Shown: positions 22,241-33,820 of the stretch, one piece after another
Layout of the letters: each line of letters starts with the position of its first letter
Numbering within the stretch: position 1 is the stretch's first letter
Assembly (NCBI GenBank): GCA_964035575.1
Contig: OZ037892.1
Location: 248,001-312,000, forward strand
DNA: 64,000 nt
Direction: 5' to 3'
Source of the DNA: Rhynchopus sp. YZ270_cl-10
Lineage: Eukaryota > Euglenozoa > Diplonemea > Diplonemida > Diplonemidae
Made by a program: the position numbers and the translations under genes
Notes under the pieces: generated by a model
The model's database searches: none
Told to the model about the DNA's origin: nothing
What the model saw: only the letters and a program-made list of their open reading frames with translations

Positions 22241-22255
22241 GAAACACAAGAAAGA

Positions 22256-22311
22256 AAAATTGTAATACGATGAACCTCAGCCTCAGCCTCTCCTCTGCGT
22301 AGTCACCTTTA
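22256..22311 (+). repeat. H1 hairpin repeat with expanded loop
   Basis: CGATGAACCTCAGCCTCAGC, CTCTCCTCTGCGTAGTCACC, TTT; a copy with a small internal duplication (CTCAGC). Confidence 0.6.
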
Positions 22312-22989
22312 AAAAAAAACTGTTCTGTGGGGGCTTGTAGCGGGTAGATGTTTTTTTGGTTTGTTTTGTACTGTTTTTGCTATTTTGTGTTTCTGTTTGT
22401 GTTTGTATAGCTTTTAAAATCTGTTATGTGGGGGGCATTTTCCCATCTAATTTGAAATTTAGTGGAGTTTGGTGGTATTTGAACCCCAAAACACCTCCAA
22501 AACACCCTCAAAATTCAAGCAAAATCAGGTGGCATATCTCCAAGAACCGACGTAGTTACCCATGAATATACCCTATTAAAATTGAGCGCACTCAACAGGA
22601 TGCAAAGCAACAATCATGAGGGAGAGGGGAGGGGAAGAAGAAAGACGTAAACGATGCACACCGCAATCATCTTTCAAGATAAGGTTGTGAAGACGGGGGG
22701 GTACAGAAAAGCACTATGGGACATCGGTAAAGACAGCTAGACACCTAGCAGTCATTCGCCTGGTTCAATGAAGAAGTCAAACCTCGGTCCTCTCTCCCCC
22801 CTTTTTTTCTCACACTACCAAAACCGCTAATTTGTAAACACTGAGACACTCGCCCCAACCAAAAAAAAAAGAAAAAACAAAGTTTTCGCAAAAAAAAAAG
22901 AGGTCATGAAATTTGATTTGAAATCTCTCTCACTCTTAGTATACCCTTGATGCAATGCACCCAGGGTGGGCCCAACAAAGCTCCTCAAT

Positions 22990-25146
22990 TTAGAAATCGC
23001 TCAATCTCGGGCTAGGAAGGGACACTGGGATGCTAAATGGTACTGAATTGGTGTCAATATGAGTATCAACGACGAAACACTGCACAGAGGCCTTTTTGTT
23101 GTCTCCGACGTTCGCCGTGCGGAGCTCCTTTTTAAGGTAGTTGTGCCCAAACATTCGAAGAAACTCTTTAACAGGACATTGCGACGTGACCAGGTGCACA
23201 AACAGCTCGCATAGCCCCGACAATGTGTTCTCCATCTCTAGACCACAGAAGTCGGGCACCAACACCGCATTTGTCTCTGTATACCCATAGCAGCAGTCCA
23301 CCGAATTGTCTACTATCAGAGTATGAGACAGATCACGGTCCAACAAAGACAGGTCCTTACGTGGGTGCCCCGCACCACCTACCCCTTTTACTCCACTCTT
23401 TGCGCTTTCCCCTTTATTAAACCATTTGTCATGACGATAGACGCATTCAGAAATGTATCGTAGGTCTGGGTCCAGATGGCTCAGGATCGCAGCACTGTAG
23501 GACTTTGTTGAGGCAGTCCAGACAATGATTTCACAACCCAACCCGGAGAGGCATTTTAACAATTCCTGCGACCCCGGGCGGACGCAGAGGTGCGCGCCGG
23601 CTCCTCTGGTGTAGATGAGGGTTTCATCGAGGTCTAGTACGATGGTGTAGATTCGGGAGCCGTCTTGGTTGACCTCACGCTGCATTGGCCGGAGAAGCGC
23701 GGATCCATCTGAAATCGATTTTGTACGCCATTTGAGGTACGGTTCAGCCGTCGCAAGCTTGCTGGTGTCGGTACCCACCCCAGCGGCTCCGCTCAGCTTC
23801 GCCTCCAAATCGTGCATATCCTTCCACCACGACTGCTTCCTCGCCCTCTGCCCTGCTCTGATGTTCCTCTCATCTTCAGCATCCAACAGCTCCATCGCAT
23901 ACTGTTTAATAGAAGACCTCATCCCCCTCTTCAACACCGACGATATCAACAGCAAATCCTCTACAAGAAAGAGATCGTACATTGCAGCGACCATATCCCC
24001 TTCTGATGGGGTATACGATTGTACACGTTTATATGGGTGAAGCACAGTACAGGTTGCACCACTGACGATGACAGGGGCAGAAACATACCAGCGAAGGATG
24101 TAAAAGAGAACTTCGGGGTGAAGGCAGTCGATGTCGACACTGATGCTGGGTGCTTCTTCTTCTTTGTGAAAGACCCGTAAACGGTCGGTGGTTGTGCTTA
24201 ATGCGAGAGGGGAGGGTGTTGCGCATGACGCCGCATCGCTTGTCCCTGCAGTGCTTGCTGCGCGTTCTCCAAAATCATCGGAAGGTACAGATAAAGCAGG
24301 AGGACCACATCGACTGCTCCTCCGTCTCTCCAACCTCGCGACGCTGGTGAACAATACATTAGATTTCCCCAACTCATCCTCGCTGACATCAGAGTTGTCT
24401 ATCGTACGCAACGTCGCATCCCCAACCGTCAATGTCACATCGAAAGGAGACACCGGGTATTTCTTTAAGCACTCCTGCTCCTCCTCTGAATGAATCGATG
24501 CGTTTTCGGCGGTCCCGCTGGTATTAACTTCGGTGTGACTATCCTGATCATGAGGTGTTGTTGTGTTGGGTACCGGATCAGGAGCGGTGCTTTCATGCAA
24601 AACGCTAAGAGTTGTGGTCCGGGTCAACGCCCGCCGTTCGACCCTCCTCACCCTAGTCACCCTCCGCTTTGCATAAAGCAACGCCTCAACCTGCTCTACA
24701 GACGTAACCGTCAGCGGCACCCCCCTTCCCCCCTTTCCACAGTTCTTCCCATACGATATGCGAATGATATCCATAAAGAAGTCACTCTCTTCAATACACA
24801 GTGGGGGTACATGAGCAAGCATTGCGCATACATCACGGTTCAACGTATTCTCCAATTGAATAAACATATTTAATAGAAACTCACCCTTCATCGTCGGATG
24901 CAGTACAGAAGGTGCCACATTGAGCTGCTCAGTAGATGGCACGCCTTTCGACCGTAGGGGTGGTGTTGTACCCTTATAACGGCGCAAACTGTTCCCAGTA
25001 GAGCTAAGACTGCTGCGTGGTGGGTCCTGTGGGTGGTCATGCGCACGTTGTCCTGTCCCCCCAATCTCCCCCGATACCCCTACCGGAGGCGAACCTCTCC
25101 GTGCACTGCTCCTTCCCCCATTGGATTCGCTACAACACTGACCCAT
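22990..25146 (-). CDS. FCP1/NIF-type HAD phosphatase with N-terminal acylation signal
   Basis: Single-exon, 718 codons; ATG at 25146. The C-terminal ~215 residues form an FCP1-like (NLI-interacting factor) domain: the catalytic DLDET (505-509), VWTAS (about 543), the KDLSLL lysine region (about 593) and the VDNS metal-binding motif (613). These are Mg-dependent aspartate-nucleophile phosphatases acting on phospho-Ser/Thr proteins or, in dullard-type members, on lipin. The N-terminus MGQCCSES fits N-myristoylation at Gly2 with palmitoylation at Cys4/Cys5, so the protein is probably membrane-tethered rather than nuclear. The ~480 residues between are poorly conserved and Ser/Thr-rich, with a helical globular-looking part at about 355-450 (possibly BTB-like, not certain). 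A MITE lies 40 bp upstream of the start. Confidence 0.9.
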   Translation of the reverse strand: MGQCCSESNGGRSSARRGSPPVGVSGEIGGTGQRAHDHPQDPPRSSLSSTGNSLRRYKGTTPPLRSKGVPSTEQLNVAPSVLHPTMKGEFLLNMFIQLENTLNRDVCAMLAHVPPLCIEESDFFMDIIRISYGKNCGKGGRGVPLTVTSVEQVEALLYAKRRVTRVRRVERRALTRTTTLSVLHESTAPDPVPNTTTPHDQDSHTEVNTSGTAENASIHSEEEQECLKKYPVSPFDVTLTVGDATLRTIDNSDVSEDELGKSNVLFTSVARLERRRSSRCGPPALSVPSDDFGERAASTAGTSDAASCATPSPLALSTTTDRLRVFHKEEEAPSISVDIDCLHPEVLFYILRWYVSAPVIVSGATCTVLHPYKRVQSYTPSEGDMVAAMYDLFLVEDLLLISSVLKRGMRSSIKQYAMELLDAEDERNIRAGQRARKQSWWKDMHDLEAKLSGAAGVGTDTSKLATAEPYLKWRTKSISDGSALLRPMQREVNQDGSRIYTIVLDLDETLIYTRGAGAHLCVRPGSQELLKCLSGLGCEIIVWTASTKSYSAAILSHLDPDLRYISECVYRHDKWFNKGESAKSGVKGVGGAGHPRKDLSLLDRDLSHTLIVDNSVDCCYGYTETNAVLVPDFCGLEMENTLSGLCELFVHLVTSQCPVKEFLRMFGHNYLKKELRTANVGDNKKASVQCFVVDTHIDTNSVPFSIPVSLPSPRLSDF

Positions 25147-25186
25147 TTTACTGTGAGTTTTTTGATGATGATGGTGGTGGGGAGGT

Positions 25187-25318
25187 CTAGGTTGTAAAAA
25201 TTATACGGTATTCGGTCCCCCAGCAGCACCGTATAACACCGTATAATTCTGTATATTACCGTATAACACCGTATAATATGGTATTCAGTCGGGGCCGAGC
25301 ACGTATAATACAACCTAG
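25187..25318. mobile_element. MITE with 9-bp target-site duplication (Mutator-like size)
   Basis: A 132-bp element with ends CTAGGTTGTA and TACAACCTAG, continuing inward as AATTATACG/CGTATAAT. It is flanked by a perfect 9-bp direct repeat TGGGGAGGT (25178-25186 and 25319-25327). A 9-bp duplication is typical of Mutator-like elements. The interior is a tandem of CACCGTATAA units. It sits within the presumed leader/promoter of the phosphatase gene (22990-25146). Confidence 0.8.
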
Positions 25319-25465
25319 TGGGGAGGTGGGGGGAGTAAGCAGAGAGAGAGAGAGAGAGAGAAGAGAGGGAGAGGAGATATTTTGAAAAAAAAAAACAACG
25401 CCTTTTTTTTTTGAATACCTATGCACCTTTTTTATGAGAAAGAAAAGGAGCTCTCCTTTACTGAA

Positions 25466-25496
<31 letters not shown>

Positions 25497-27100
25497 GGGA
25501 GGGAGTAAACTTAGTTTTTTTTTTTTTTGCCACAAGGTTGTGCAAAATCTCCACTTTTTTTTTTCTCTTCTTTGTTAAAACTGTAACTCTCCTTTAGTTC
25601 ATATACCCTGAGGTAAGGATGGCGCTACTCCTCTTGTGTTTTACTCAAGGGTAGCTCTGAGACTAGGTCCCAGTTGTATACTGTTTTTTTTTTTTTTTTT
25701 CCCCTGGACCTTTTTAGGTCCGGTAGGCTACCTCTTCCAAAAGGTTTTCTAATTTCTTCTGGTTACGTCAACGTTGCTCTCTATGACGTTCCACTTTAGC
25801 ATATTATGTGTTGCATTTTTTTGAGGTTTTTTTTCGTTCATTAAAGTATTTTCTTTTTCGGGGAGAGAATGGTTCGGGAATGTATACAAAAGGACCAAGC
25901 CCTTTTTTTCCCTTTATTTTCAAGAAGATTGTGGACGAAGACAAAACAGGGAGGAAGAAATTTGGGGGGGGCAGGGGGCAGGGGGCAGGGGGGAGATTTG
26001 ATAGAGAATAGTCTGGCATAGTCGGGCAGACACATAAGAAAGAGAAGGAGGTGCAAAAACGCATCACCGTTCATCGGCGGACGCAAGTACTATGGAAAAA
26101 TTTTTTTTTTGACTCTGTCAGACTTTTAAACATTCTTTCTTTCGGTTGTATTTTTTTTTTTTTCGCGTGAGGCGAATCCAAGGATTCAAAATGGTGCCCC
26201 ATTTGCTGCGAAACGTTGTCATGATCAAAAAAAAAAGAGGGAAAAAAAAGGGGGGGTTTTTTAATAGATGAGAAATGTGGGTCTTGCTCACTTGAGGTAT
26301 ACTCATCAAAATCGAGTATCAGATGGATCACTATCTTTTTCCTGTGTATTTGCAAAAAAAGAAAAAAAGACAACTTGTGAATATTGTTGTTGCGGGCACC
26401 CGGATCTCCCCAACAAGGCCATTTTTTGACGGGGATGAAGGGGGGGAAATGGACACAATTTTTTTTTCCCCCAAAAAGGAACCCTGAAAACTGACTCTTG
26501 AGTCTTGGGCATTAAGATAACCAGAGAGAGAGAGCAAAACATTAAAAAAAAAAGGTGTTTTTTTTACAAATAATATTTTGAAGAAAAATAATTTGGAGAG
26601 GGGAAAAAAAAAATCTACCCTTTTTCCTCCGTCATTGGGTACCCTTTACGAAGACGTGCGTTACTCATAGAGGAAGGTCAATACAGTGCGTATAAACACG
26701 GTGTTCTCGAAGGAGGAAAAAAAAAAAAAATAGAAGTTAAAAATGCAAACACCAAAAAAAAAAAAAAACAAACAAACAAAGAAAAAGGAGGGGGGTACGC
26801 AAGCTTGTTCCTTGTTACTTTTGTAACTTGTTACATAACGAGCTTTGATTGCTTGTTACGTAAAAAGGACCATTGCCTGTCACCAATTGGTAAGGCCACC
26901 GTGATAGAAAATCTTCTTTTTTTCTCTGATGAGTGACTCACACAGTGCTAAGTCACTTTTTTGAAGAAGGGGGGGAAAAGCCCCGTCTAGGATAAGCCCG
27001 TTGAAAAGGGGTCGTATTGAGTATAATTAGCTGCAACGTTGATACCATTGGAAAAGGGGTCATGGACTGCACCAGACCGTCGAAGCGAAGAGAGAAAAAA

Positions 27101-27139
27101 AAGTTTATAAGATGGTCCCAAGCCTCTCTTAGTCATCTT
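27101..27139 (+). repeat. H1 hairpin repeat
   Basis: AAGTTTATAAGATGGTCCCA, AGCCTCTCTTAGTCATCTT; the loop is shortened. Confidence 0.65.
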
Positions 27140-27152
27140 GAAAAAAAAAAAA

Positions 27153-27191
27153 TTGAGAAGATGAACCAGGCTCTCTCGTACCTTAGTCACC
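27153..27191 (+). repeat. H1 hairpin repeat, second of a pair
   Basis: GAGAAGATGAACCAGGCTCT, CTCGTACCTTAGTCACC; it lies 13 bp after another copy in the same orientation. Confidence 0.6.
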
Positions 27192-28552
27192 GAGGAGAGA
27201 AAATAAAGGGGAAATTGCAAAGAGAAACCGCCTCTCAGGACCAAGGGAGCAAGGAAAAAGAGTGGATATGGAAAAAAAAAAATTTATTTATTTTAGTAGG
27301 GTTGTAGAGGAAAGTATACATCCTGCCACACCGCTTTATTTGAAAAGGGGGTTTTCATGACAAGTTTTGCCATGAGGATAGTATACTGAAAAGAGACGAG
27401 TGAGCCTCACTGGACATTCATCTTTTTTTTAAAAAGATGGTAGTTTTGTGAAATATGCACATTGACACAAAAGCTCGCCAAGAAGAAGAAAAAATCCCAC
27501 TCTCTTACACAGGGTAGCCCCTTGTTCTCAGTAAAAAAACAGCAAAATTCTGGATTTATGTCCTCTTTTTCCCCCTTTTTTGGTGGGAGCTTTTTTTTTT
27601 TTTTTTGCTTTTTTCGTGCTCTATCTCATTGTAGTGGGGGTCGAAAAATGGACTAATTCTTAACTGATCCAAATTTTGGTCACTGCAACCCACTATAGAA
27701 ATCAGATAAAACTCCCTCGGGGAAAAAGGGGGGGGAAATAAAACAAAATCCAGAATTGCATGGTCTCGGTCTCACTTAGGAACAACCCTGCTCTTGCGTT
27801 TGTGTATATTTTTTTTTTTTTCAACTTAAATAATAGCCTGCACATTCCAATAAAATGCGAGTAAAATGATAAAACACACACACACACACATGCCACTCTG
27901 GAGGGGCTAAGAACGGTTGCTAGGAAGGAATGCCATCAAAATAAAAAAAACAAAAACAAAACAAAACAAAAACAGTACGTGGAAAAGAGAAAATGATTGG
28001 TCGTCTCTGCTAAACGGGGGGGGAAGTGAACGTGATCCAATGAAAACACTTCTACACAAGTACCAACAAAAGTTGACTTGAACTACAAAACCCTCTCGTG
28101 AACATACCCACAAGGCACCCAACAAAAAGGAATAGTTCTTGATGCACCTCCGACTGGCCCATTTGTACGATGCCAGCCATCCGGGGGGGAAAATAAAATA
28201 CCCTACCCTCCTCCTCTGGATTACGTCGAGCAAGGGGGAAACCAAAAAAAGAAGAAAAGAACTTTAACATGAAGGTTAGCCGGGTGCACATTTCTTAAAG
28301 AAACAACAAGAATGCAGTGCATGTACAGATAGGGCAGATATATACAGATGAAGTGAAGCGGGATGAAAGAAAAGAGGGTACACTACTATACCAAAAAACA
28401 ACCCTCGGAAACCTTTTGTACTACTGAAGGTATTGACGTCATTCGTCCCCGAACCCTTGAGTCTGTCTACCCTTTTTTGAAAAAACATTTTTTTTTTTTA
28501 TGACCAAAAAAAAGAAGAAAGATTCGACACTGCGAGCATCAATCAAAGTGAA

Positions 28553-28620
28553 GTTGATAGTGCAAACGCCTCTGGGACGCAGGCACTGACACTCCGCGGG
28601 TTATCGAACCCCGGAGTGTT
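28553..28620 (+). repeat. H3 repeat (tRNA-T-arm-like hairpin)
   Basis: GAAGTTGATAGTGCAAACGC, CTCTGGGACGCAGGCACTGA, then the hairpin CACTCCGCGGGTTATCGAAC CCCGGAGTG. The GGGTT-AT-CGAACCC core resembles a tRNA T-arm, but there is no complete cloverleaf. Near-identical copies are at 49290-49396 and 52536-52607. Confidence 0.7.
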
Positions 28621-28688
28621 GCGCTTGGGTGTGGTGTAATCAAAAAAGGGCAGCATAAAAACCCTTTCAAGACCCCTTTTTAGAACAC

Positions 28689-28796
28689 AGTGGCCCATAC
28701 GAACCCTCAGGGTATGCTCCACGGGGAGGTACCATAACCCCCCAGCTGGGGGTACCCCGCGCGGACCCCCCCAAAGGGTCCGATGGGCCACCGTGA
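28689..28796. mobile_element. GC-rich inverted-repeat element, second copy
   Basis: The ends GTGGCCCATACGAACCC and GGGTCCGATGGGCCAC and an internal GGGGGTACCCCGCGCGGACC match the element at 3281-3378. Confidence 0.55.
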
Positions 28797-28815
28797 AAGC
28801 GCAGCAAAAAAAGGA

Positions 28816-28853
28816 GAAAAGTTTGTAAGCTAAGCCCATGCTTAGTCACCTTC
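28816..28853 (+). repeat. H1 hairpin repeat, short
   Basis: AAAAGTTTGTAAGCTAAGCC, CATGCTTAGTCACCTT; GCTAAGC/GCTTAG(T) still pairs. Confidence 0.6.
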
Positions 28854-28936
28854 AAACAAAAAAAGGGGAGGGGGCAGAGTGAAGGGATGAGGTGATGTTT
28901 TTTTTTGGGGAGAAAAACAGCTATCCATAAACAGAA

Positions 28937-29022
28937 CTTGAAAGATGAATACTTATTGTTATGCCTCTTGTGCACACATATCTTTACCACTATCGTTATG
29001 GCACTGGAACACGCTGGGTTTG
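28937..29022 (+). repeat. H2 hairpin repeat with conserved 3' tail
   Basis: TTGAAAGATGAATAC, a 9-bp insertion, ATGCCTCTTGTGCACACATA, TCTTTACCACTATCGTTATG and GCACTGGAACACGCTGGGTT. Same module order as at 13390-13463. Confidence 0.7.
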
Positions 29023-29124
29023 TGAAGTAAATGACTTAACCGTGTATTTTCTTGGGGTTTTACCGTTGTAAGCCAACGGTGAAACCACAAGTAAAACTCC
29101 AAGTCAAGGTAATTCAATTCACCG
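29020..29124. mobile_element. Foldback element, GAAGTAAATGACTT family (degenerate)
   Basis: The left end GTGAAGTAAATGACTT and a mirrored AAGTCAAGGTAATTCAATTC surround TTGTAAGCCAACGGTGAAAC, CACAAGT, which is shared with the element at 52699-52805. Confidence 0.5.
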
Positions 29125-29287
29125 TTCGCGGGTTCAGTATGTCAAAACGCGAGGGATAGGGGGGTGGGGCACGTATCGTCCCTCAGTGGATGCAGTGTAT
29201 CAAAAAAAACGGGGGCAGAATTTTTCTCCAATAAAAATATACTAGAGGGGGTGCACAAGAAAAATTACTCTTTTTTTTTCTCTCTCT

Positions 29288-30410
29288 CATACTGTGGGTG
29301 TTATAACGTTATGTATAACGTTATTTTTGTTATAACGTTATTTTTGTTATTGCGTTATGGTACCCAGGCACCCGGGCACCCAGGTACCCAGGTACCCAGG
29401 TACCCAGGTACCCAGGTACCCAGGTACCCAGGTACCCAGGTACCCAGTACACAGTGCCGGTGTACCTGGGTACCTGTGTACGTGGGTACCTGGACCTGGG
29501 TGCCTGTGCCTGGGCACCTGGGTACCATAACGCAATAACAAAAATAACCCCCAATGACATAACGAAGTATCGCTTGAAAGTACCGTTCAATATACCTTTC
29601 TTGGTGTGCATGAAGTAGCACACAAGCATTGCCAAGGTATATCAACCGATAAATCAATCAGATAAACGTTACATCATTGGAAAATTGTTGGCACCGCCCC
29701 CCTGTCTTCGTATTTATTACGTCGACAGGCCAAACAGCGTTGGGCTCAGAAGAAGCAGTGCAAGACACTGGGGATCAACATGAGAACCAACTCCCAACAA
29801 CACAGGCTACCGAAGTAGCAGGTGGGGTGTTGCGGGTGTTTGGGGTGAAAGAAAATCGATTTTGGTAAGTTACAGCAGAAAATTCTTAAGTTTGCAATAG
29901 CGAGAAGGGTTACATTGCTCTTGCGAGCTGTGAACCGGTAAGGTTGAGAAGGGTGACACGGCATACAAGTACAAGTACAAGTAAGACGTACCTTCTGCAA
30001 AGGCTGAATTCGCAATTCTAAGGGATATGAATTCAGCCCCCACTGTTTTTTTGAGATGATCATTCCATGGTATACTAGGCGTTCCCGAAGAATGAATCAC
30101 CCCCTCCTCGTTCATGCAAACTCAAGAAAATTCTGAAGTAACTACAACCTGGCGTGCGGGTACAGATGCATTGCTTTGTTCTTTCCTCAAAGTCATGTGT
30201 GATCTCTCGGGTCTGTACTAAAGTCAGTGTTTAGATAAGCATCCACTTGACTCGTTCTAACAACCGTTGAAATCTAGAACAAAACAATACACTGCCCCTT
30301 CTCACACCAAGCCGCCATGCTTCAAGAGCATGCCCTGGGCAAAAATTACTGCGACAAAAACTAGTTTCTGGGGGAACGCAATATTTTGTTGTGCCTAGTC
30401 CTCCGCAATT
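29288..30410 (+). repeat. Left arm of the 4.5-kb inverted-repeat element
   Basis: Matches the reverse complement of 32548-33820, for example CCAACTCCCAACAACACAGG and GCCGCCATGCTTCAAGAGCA. A diverged related stretch in direct orientation is at 36780-37650. Confidence 0.8.
29358..29526. repeat. CCCAGGTA octamer array in inverted arrangement
   Basis: About ten CCCAGGTA units reading rightward, a short spacer (ACACAGTGCCGGTGTA) and mirrored TACCTGGG-type units. The outer junctions TTATTGCGTTATGGTACC and GGTACCATAACGCAATAA are mirror images, so this is itself a foldback insertion in the left arm. Confidence 0.75.
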
Positions 30411-30624
30411 GTAAGTTATGTTTTGGAAGAATTTTTAAATAGGAACTTTTTTGAGAGTGGCTATTTTTGGGACTCATTTTTTCTCGGGACACATTTTTGG
30501 TGGATTTTTGGTGTGTAGGAGGTAAAAATATGTAACTTTCGGCCATTTTTGGTATTTTTGTTGGCAAAATCTGGCATTTTTGGCATTTTTGTGAAAAAAA
30601 ATGTTAAAAATAACACTCAAATCA

Positions 30625-30830
30625 CGGATGCTGCCAGATCTGGCCAGATTTGGGGGCCAATTTCCCAGATCTGGCTCGTTTTCCAGATGTGGAGATCTTG
30701 TTTCCAGATCTGGCCAGATCTGGCCAGATCTGGGAATCTGGGAAATTTTTTTTTTCAAAAAAAAAAAAAAACCCCCCAGATCTGGCCAGATCTGGCCAGA
30801 TCTGGAAATCTGGCCATTTTTTTTTTTTTT
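30625..30830. repeat. GATCTGGCCA palindromic repeat cluster
   Basis: Many overlapping CCAGATCTGGCCAGATCTGG units around A/T homopolymers. A second cluster at 33431-33590 shares the junction ACGGATGCTGCCAGATC (reverse-complemented), so both are copies of one foldback unit. Confidence 0.7.
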
Positions 30831-32547
30831 CTCAGATTTCTGGCTATTGTCTCCCAGGGAAAGGGACTCTCGAATTTTTTTTTTCGCCCCAAAATAGGGC
30901 TAATTTCGACGATTTGAGGCCGTTAAAAGCAAAATTTGACACTTTTGAGCATCTGTGGGGGTCTAAAACGTGGTTTCGCGCACCCGAAATTTCGTGGTTT
31001 TTACCAAAGACAAGTCGATTTTTGAAAAATCTCGAAAAAAAAAATTTTTTTCCCGGGAAAATTTTGACCCCTGAGTAGGGTTTTTGTGCACCAAAAAGTG
31101 CAAAAAAACGCAAGAGTCGGGTGTTTTGACGATCTGGGGTACCGCCATATGCACTACAGGGGCCCACAATTTCGACTTTTTCTTAGCAATTTCCTTCATA
31201 ATTTTTTTTTTCGATTTTTGGCAAAGGCAAATCTCAGGCAAAAAAAATTCACCCCTGATAGTGGGTCCTTGGGTGTCCAAAGATGCCAAAAACACAAAAA
31301 TTTTGATGTTTCGCCCATCTGTGGGCGCCTAAAACGCACTTCTCTGCCCAAAAAATGAATATCGATTTTTCCTTAGCGTTTTTATAGCCGTGCTTTTTGG
31401 GTACTTTTTCGCAAAGGGAAAAAAAAAATATCAACCAAAATAGTGGGTCCTTGGGTGACCAAAAATGCAAAAAAACGCATTTTTTTGGTGTTTTGACCCT
31501 TCAGAACCACCCAAAACGCACTTTTGTGTACCAAAACACGCATATTTCACATTTCCTTAGCAATGCCTTCACAAGTACAAGGTGATTTTTGACCAAACTA
31601 ATTTTGTGCACTTTTTTTGTGGTCACGTAACGCTAAAATCCTCTCCGTGATGCGAGAATTACATGTGCGAATGCGATAATGATTCTCGCATGCGAACGCC
31701 CAAAACCACGAAGGAGGACGCAAGCAAGGCTTCAGTGCACTTAGGTACAGGATGCGTCGTTTTCAGTTACAAAAAAGGGTACTGTGAAGCGGTTGAGGCA
31801 CACACACACACACAGACCCGTTGCAAAATGCATCTGGGACCCACGCTAGACCCCCCAAAAGCTGTAAAACCATATATTTCCATCTCGCGACCCCAGCGGA
31901 TGTGGACTGAGGTGTTTTTTTTGGGTGTTTAGAAAGGTTTTTGTCCGATTGGAGAATTTTTTCGGTAAGTGTTGCATTTTGTCCCCACTGAGTGTGCACT
32001 CAGAAAACACTCATCAATAAAACGACCTTTCTGTTCGGTAAAAAATAGTTATTTTCTATCGTAGTAGTGGGTTTGTCGTGCAGTGATGTTCTTTGTACCT
32101 GGAGAGTGGGCCGAGTGCAAGGTATGTTTTTAACCCCCCGGTTTTCTCCCTTTTCGACATGTCCGCTATTTTTTAGCTATTTTTTTTTTTGTCAACAAAA
32201 ATGTCACTTTTACGTTTAAGGGGTACAGGGCGGCTTCTTGTTTGTTTGTTTGTTTTTTTGTTGTAGTCTCTACTTTTACATTCAATTTCTCTTAACAGGT
32301 ACCCGAACCGACGACCCTTCATCGTGACAGCGAAGCAGTGCCGATGGAAGAGCTGGTGCAATTATTTGAAAACCAGGTGGCGATCGTAAAAGTCGGGTTT
32401 ATATACCAACTTTTCCATTAACCCACCCCATAGACCACCCTAATTATTATGAAACTCTTAGTCAGTCACTGCTATAGCCATTTAATCCAGGGAGCATAGC
32501 TAGTGCAAGAAATTCGACTTCGGGATCCGGAAAGTCTGTCCTCTGCT

Positions 32548-33820
32548 TGCGGAGGACTAGGCACAAGAAAATATTGCGTTCCCCCAGAAAACCAATTTTT
32601 GTCAGAGTAATTTTTGCCCAGGGCATGCTCTTGAAGCATGGCGGCTTGGTGTGAGAAGGGGCAGTGTATTGTTTTGTTCTAGATTTCAACGGTTGTTAGA
32701 ACGAGTCAAGTGGATGCTTATCTAAACACTGACTTTAGTACAGACCCGAGAGATCACACATGACTTTGAGGAAAGAACAAAGCAATGCATCTGTACCCGC
32801 ACGCCAGGTTGTAGTTACTTCAGAATTTTCTTAAGTTTGCATGAACGAGGAGGGGCGAATCATTCTTCGGGAACCATTAGCTGTATACCATGGAATGATT
32901 TTCTCAAAAACACCACGTGGGGGCTGAATTCAATCCCTTAAGAATTGCGAATTCAGCCTTTGTAGAAGGTACGTCTTACTTGTACTTGTACTTGTATGCC
33001 GTGTCCACCCTTCTCGACCTTACCGGTTCACATGTACGAATAATATTAGGCAGTGGTAACACCCTTCTCAATTGTGCAAACTTAAGAATTTTCTGCTGGA
33101 ACTTACCAAAATCGATTTTCTTTCACCCCAAACACCCGCAACACCCCACCTGCTACTTCGGTAGCCTGTGTTGTTGGGAGTTGGTTCTCATGTTGATCCC
33201 CAGTGTTTTGCACTGCTTCTTCTGAGCCCAACGCTGTTTGGCCTGTCGACGTAATAAATACGAAGACAGGGCGGCGGTGCCAACAATTTTCCGATGATGT
33301 AACGTTTATCTGATTGATTTATCGTTTGATATACCTTGTGTGTCCTACTTCGTAACTTGCACACACGAGCAACGTATATTGAACGGTACTTCAAGCGATA
33401 CTTCGTTATGTCATTGGGGTACCTGGAAAAAAAAATTTTCCCAGACGTCCCAGATCTCCCAGATTTGGCCAGATCTGGGACGTCTGGGAAAATTTTTTTT
33501 TCAAAAAAAAAAAAAAAATTTTCCAGATCTGGCCAGATCTGGGCGGCCCAGATCTGGAGATCTGGCCAGATCTGGCAGCATCCGTGTCAAATAACACTCC
33601 AATAACACTTTTTTTGTTGGAATTTTTTAAAAATATGAAAAAAACATGTTTTTGGGGCATTTTTTTTGTTGTAACCCCCCCAAAAAATTTTTTTGGGGGG
33701 TTTTGGGCACGTTCCGAACCACTCCTGGCCCTTAGAAGTAGATAGGAAAAAAAATAACAAAAATAACACTTTTAATAACGTTATTAACGTTATAGATAAC
33801 GTTATAACACCCACAGTATG
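32548..33820 (-). repeat. Right arm of the 4.5-kb inverted-repeat element
   Basis: The reverse complement of the left arm (29288-30410), interrupted by the GATCTGG cluster at 33431-33590. Confidence 0.8.

Larger units (their letters stand above)
18325..22989. other. 4.7-kb gene-free, repeat-rich region
   Basis: Contains an H4 copy (18549-18600), a foldback element (18685-18788), related GTACCAATG/ACCGG modules (19025-19130 and 19520-19635), H1 copies (19337-19379, 20222-20260, 20587-20622, 20660-20700, 20788-20822, 21867-21900, 22256-22311), an H3 copy (22150-22240) and a hairpin ATTACCGGGTT/AACCCGGTAAT (21327-21362). No convincing gene on either strand. Confidence 0.6.
29288..33820. mobile_element. 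4.5-kb non-coding element with >1-kb terminal inverted repeats
   Basis: The ends CATACTGTGGGTGTTATAAC and its mirror GTTATAACACCCACAGTATG lie at 29288 and 33820. They are flanked by an 8-bp direct repeat CTCTCTCT (29280-29287, 33821-33828), although that is simple sequence. The arms 29288-30410 and 32548-33820 are inverted copies of each other, at high identity over most of their length, but each carries its own inserts: an octamer array in the left arm and a GATCTGGCCA array in the right. The unique centre (30420-32540) has diverged ~180-bp tandem units and no plausible transposase. An 8-bp duplication would fit hAT- or P-like integration, but the superfamily is not determined. Confidence 0.75.
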
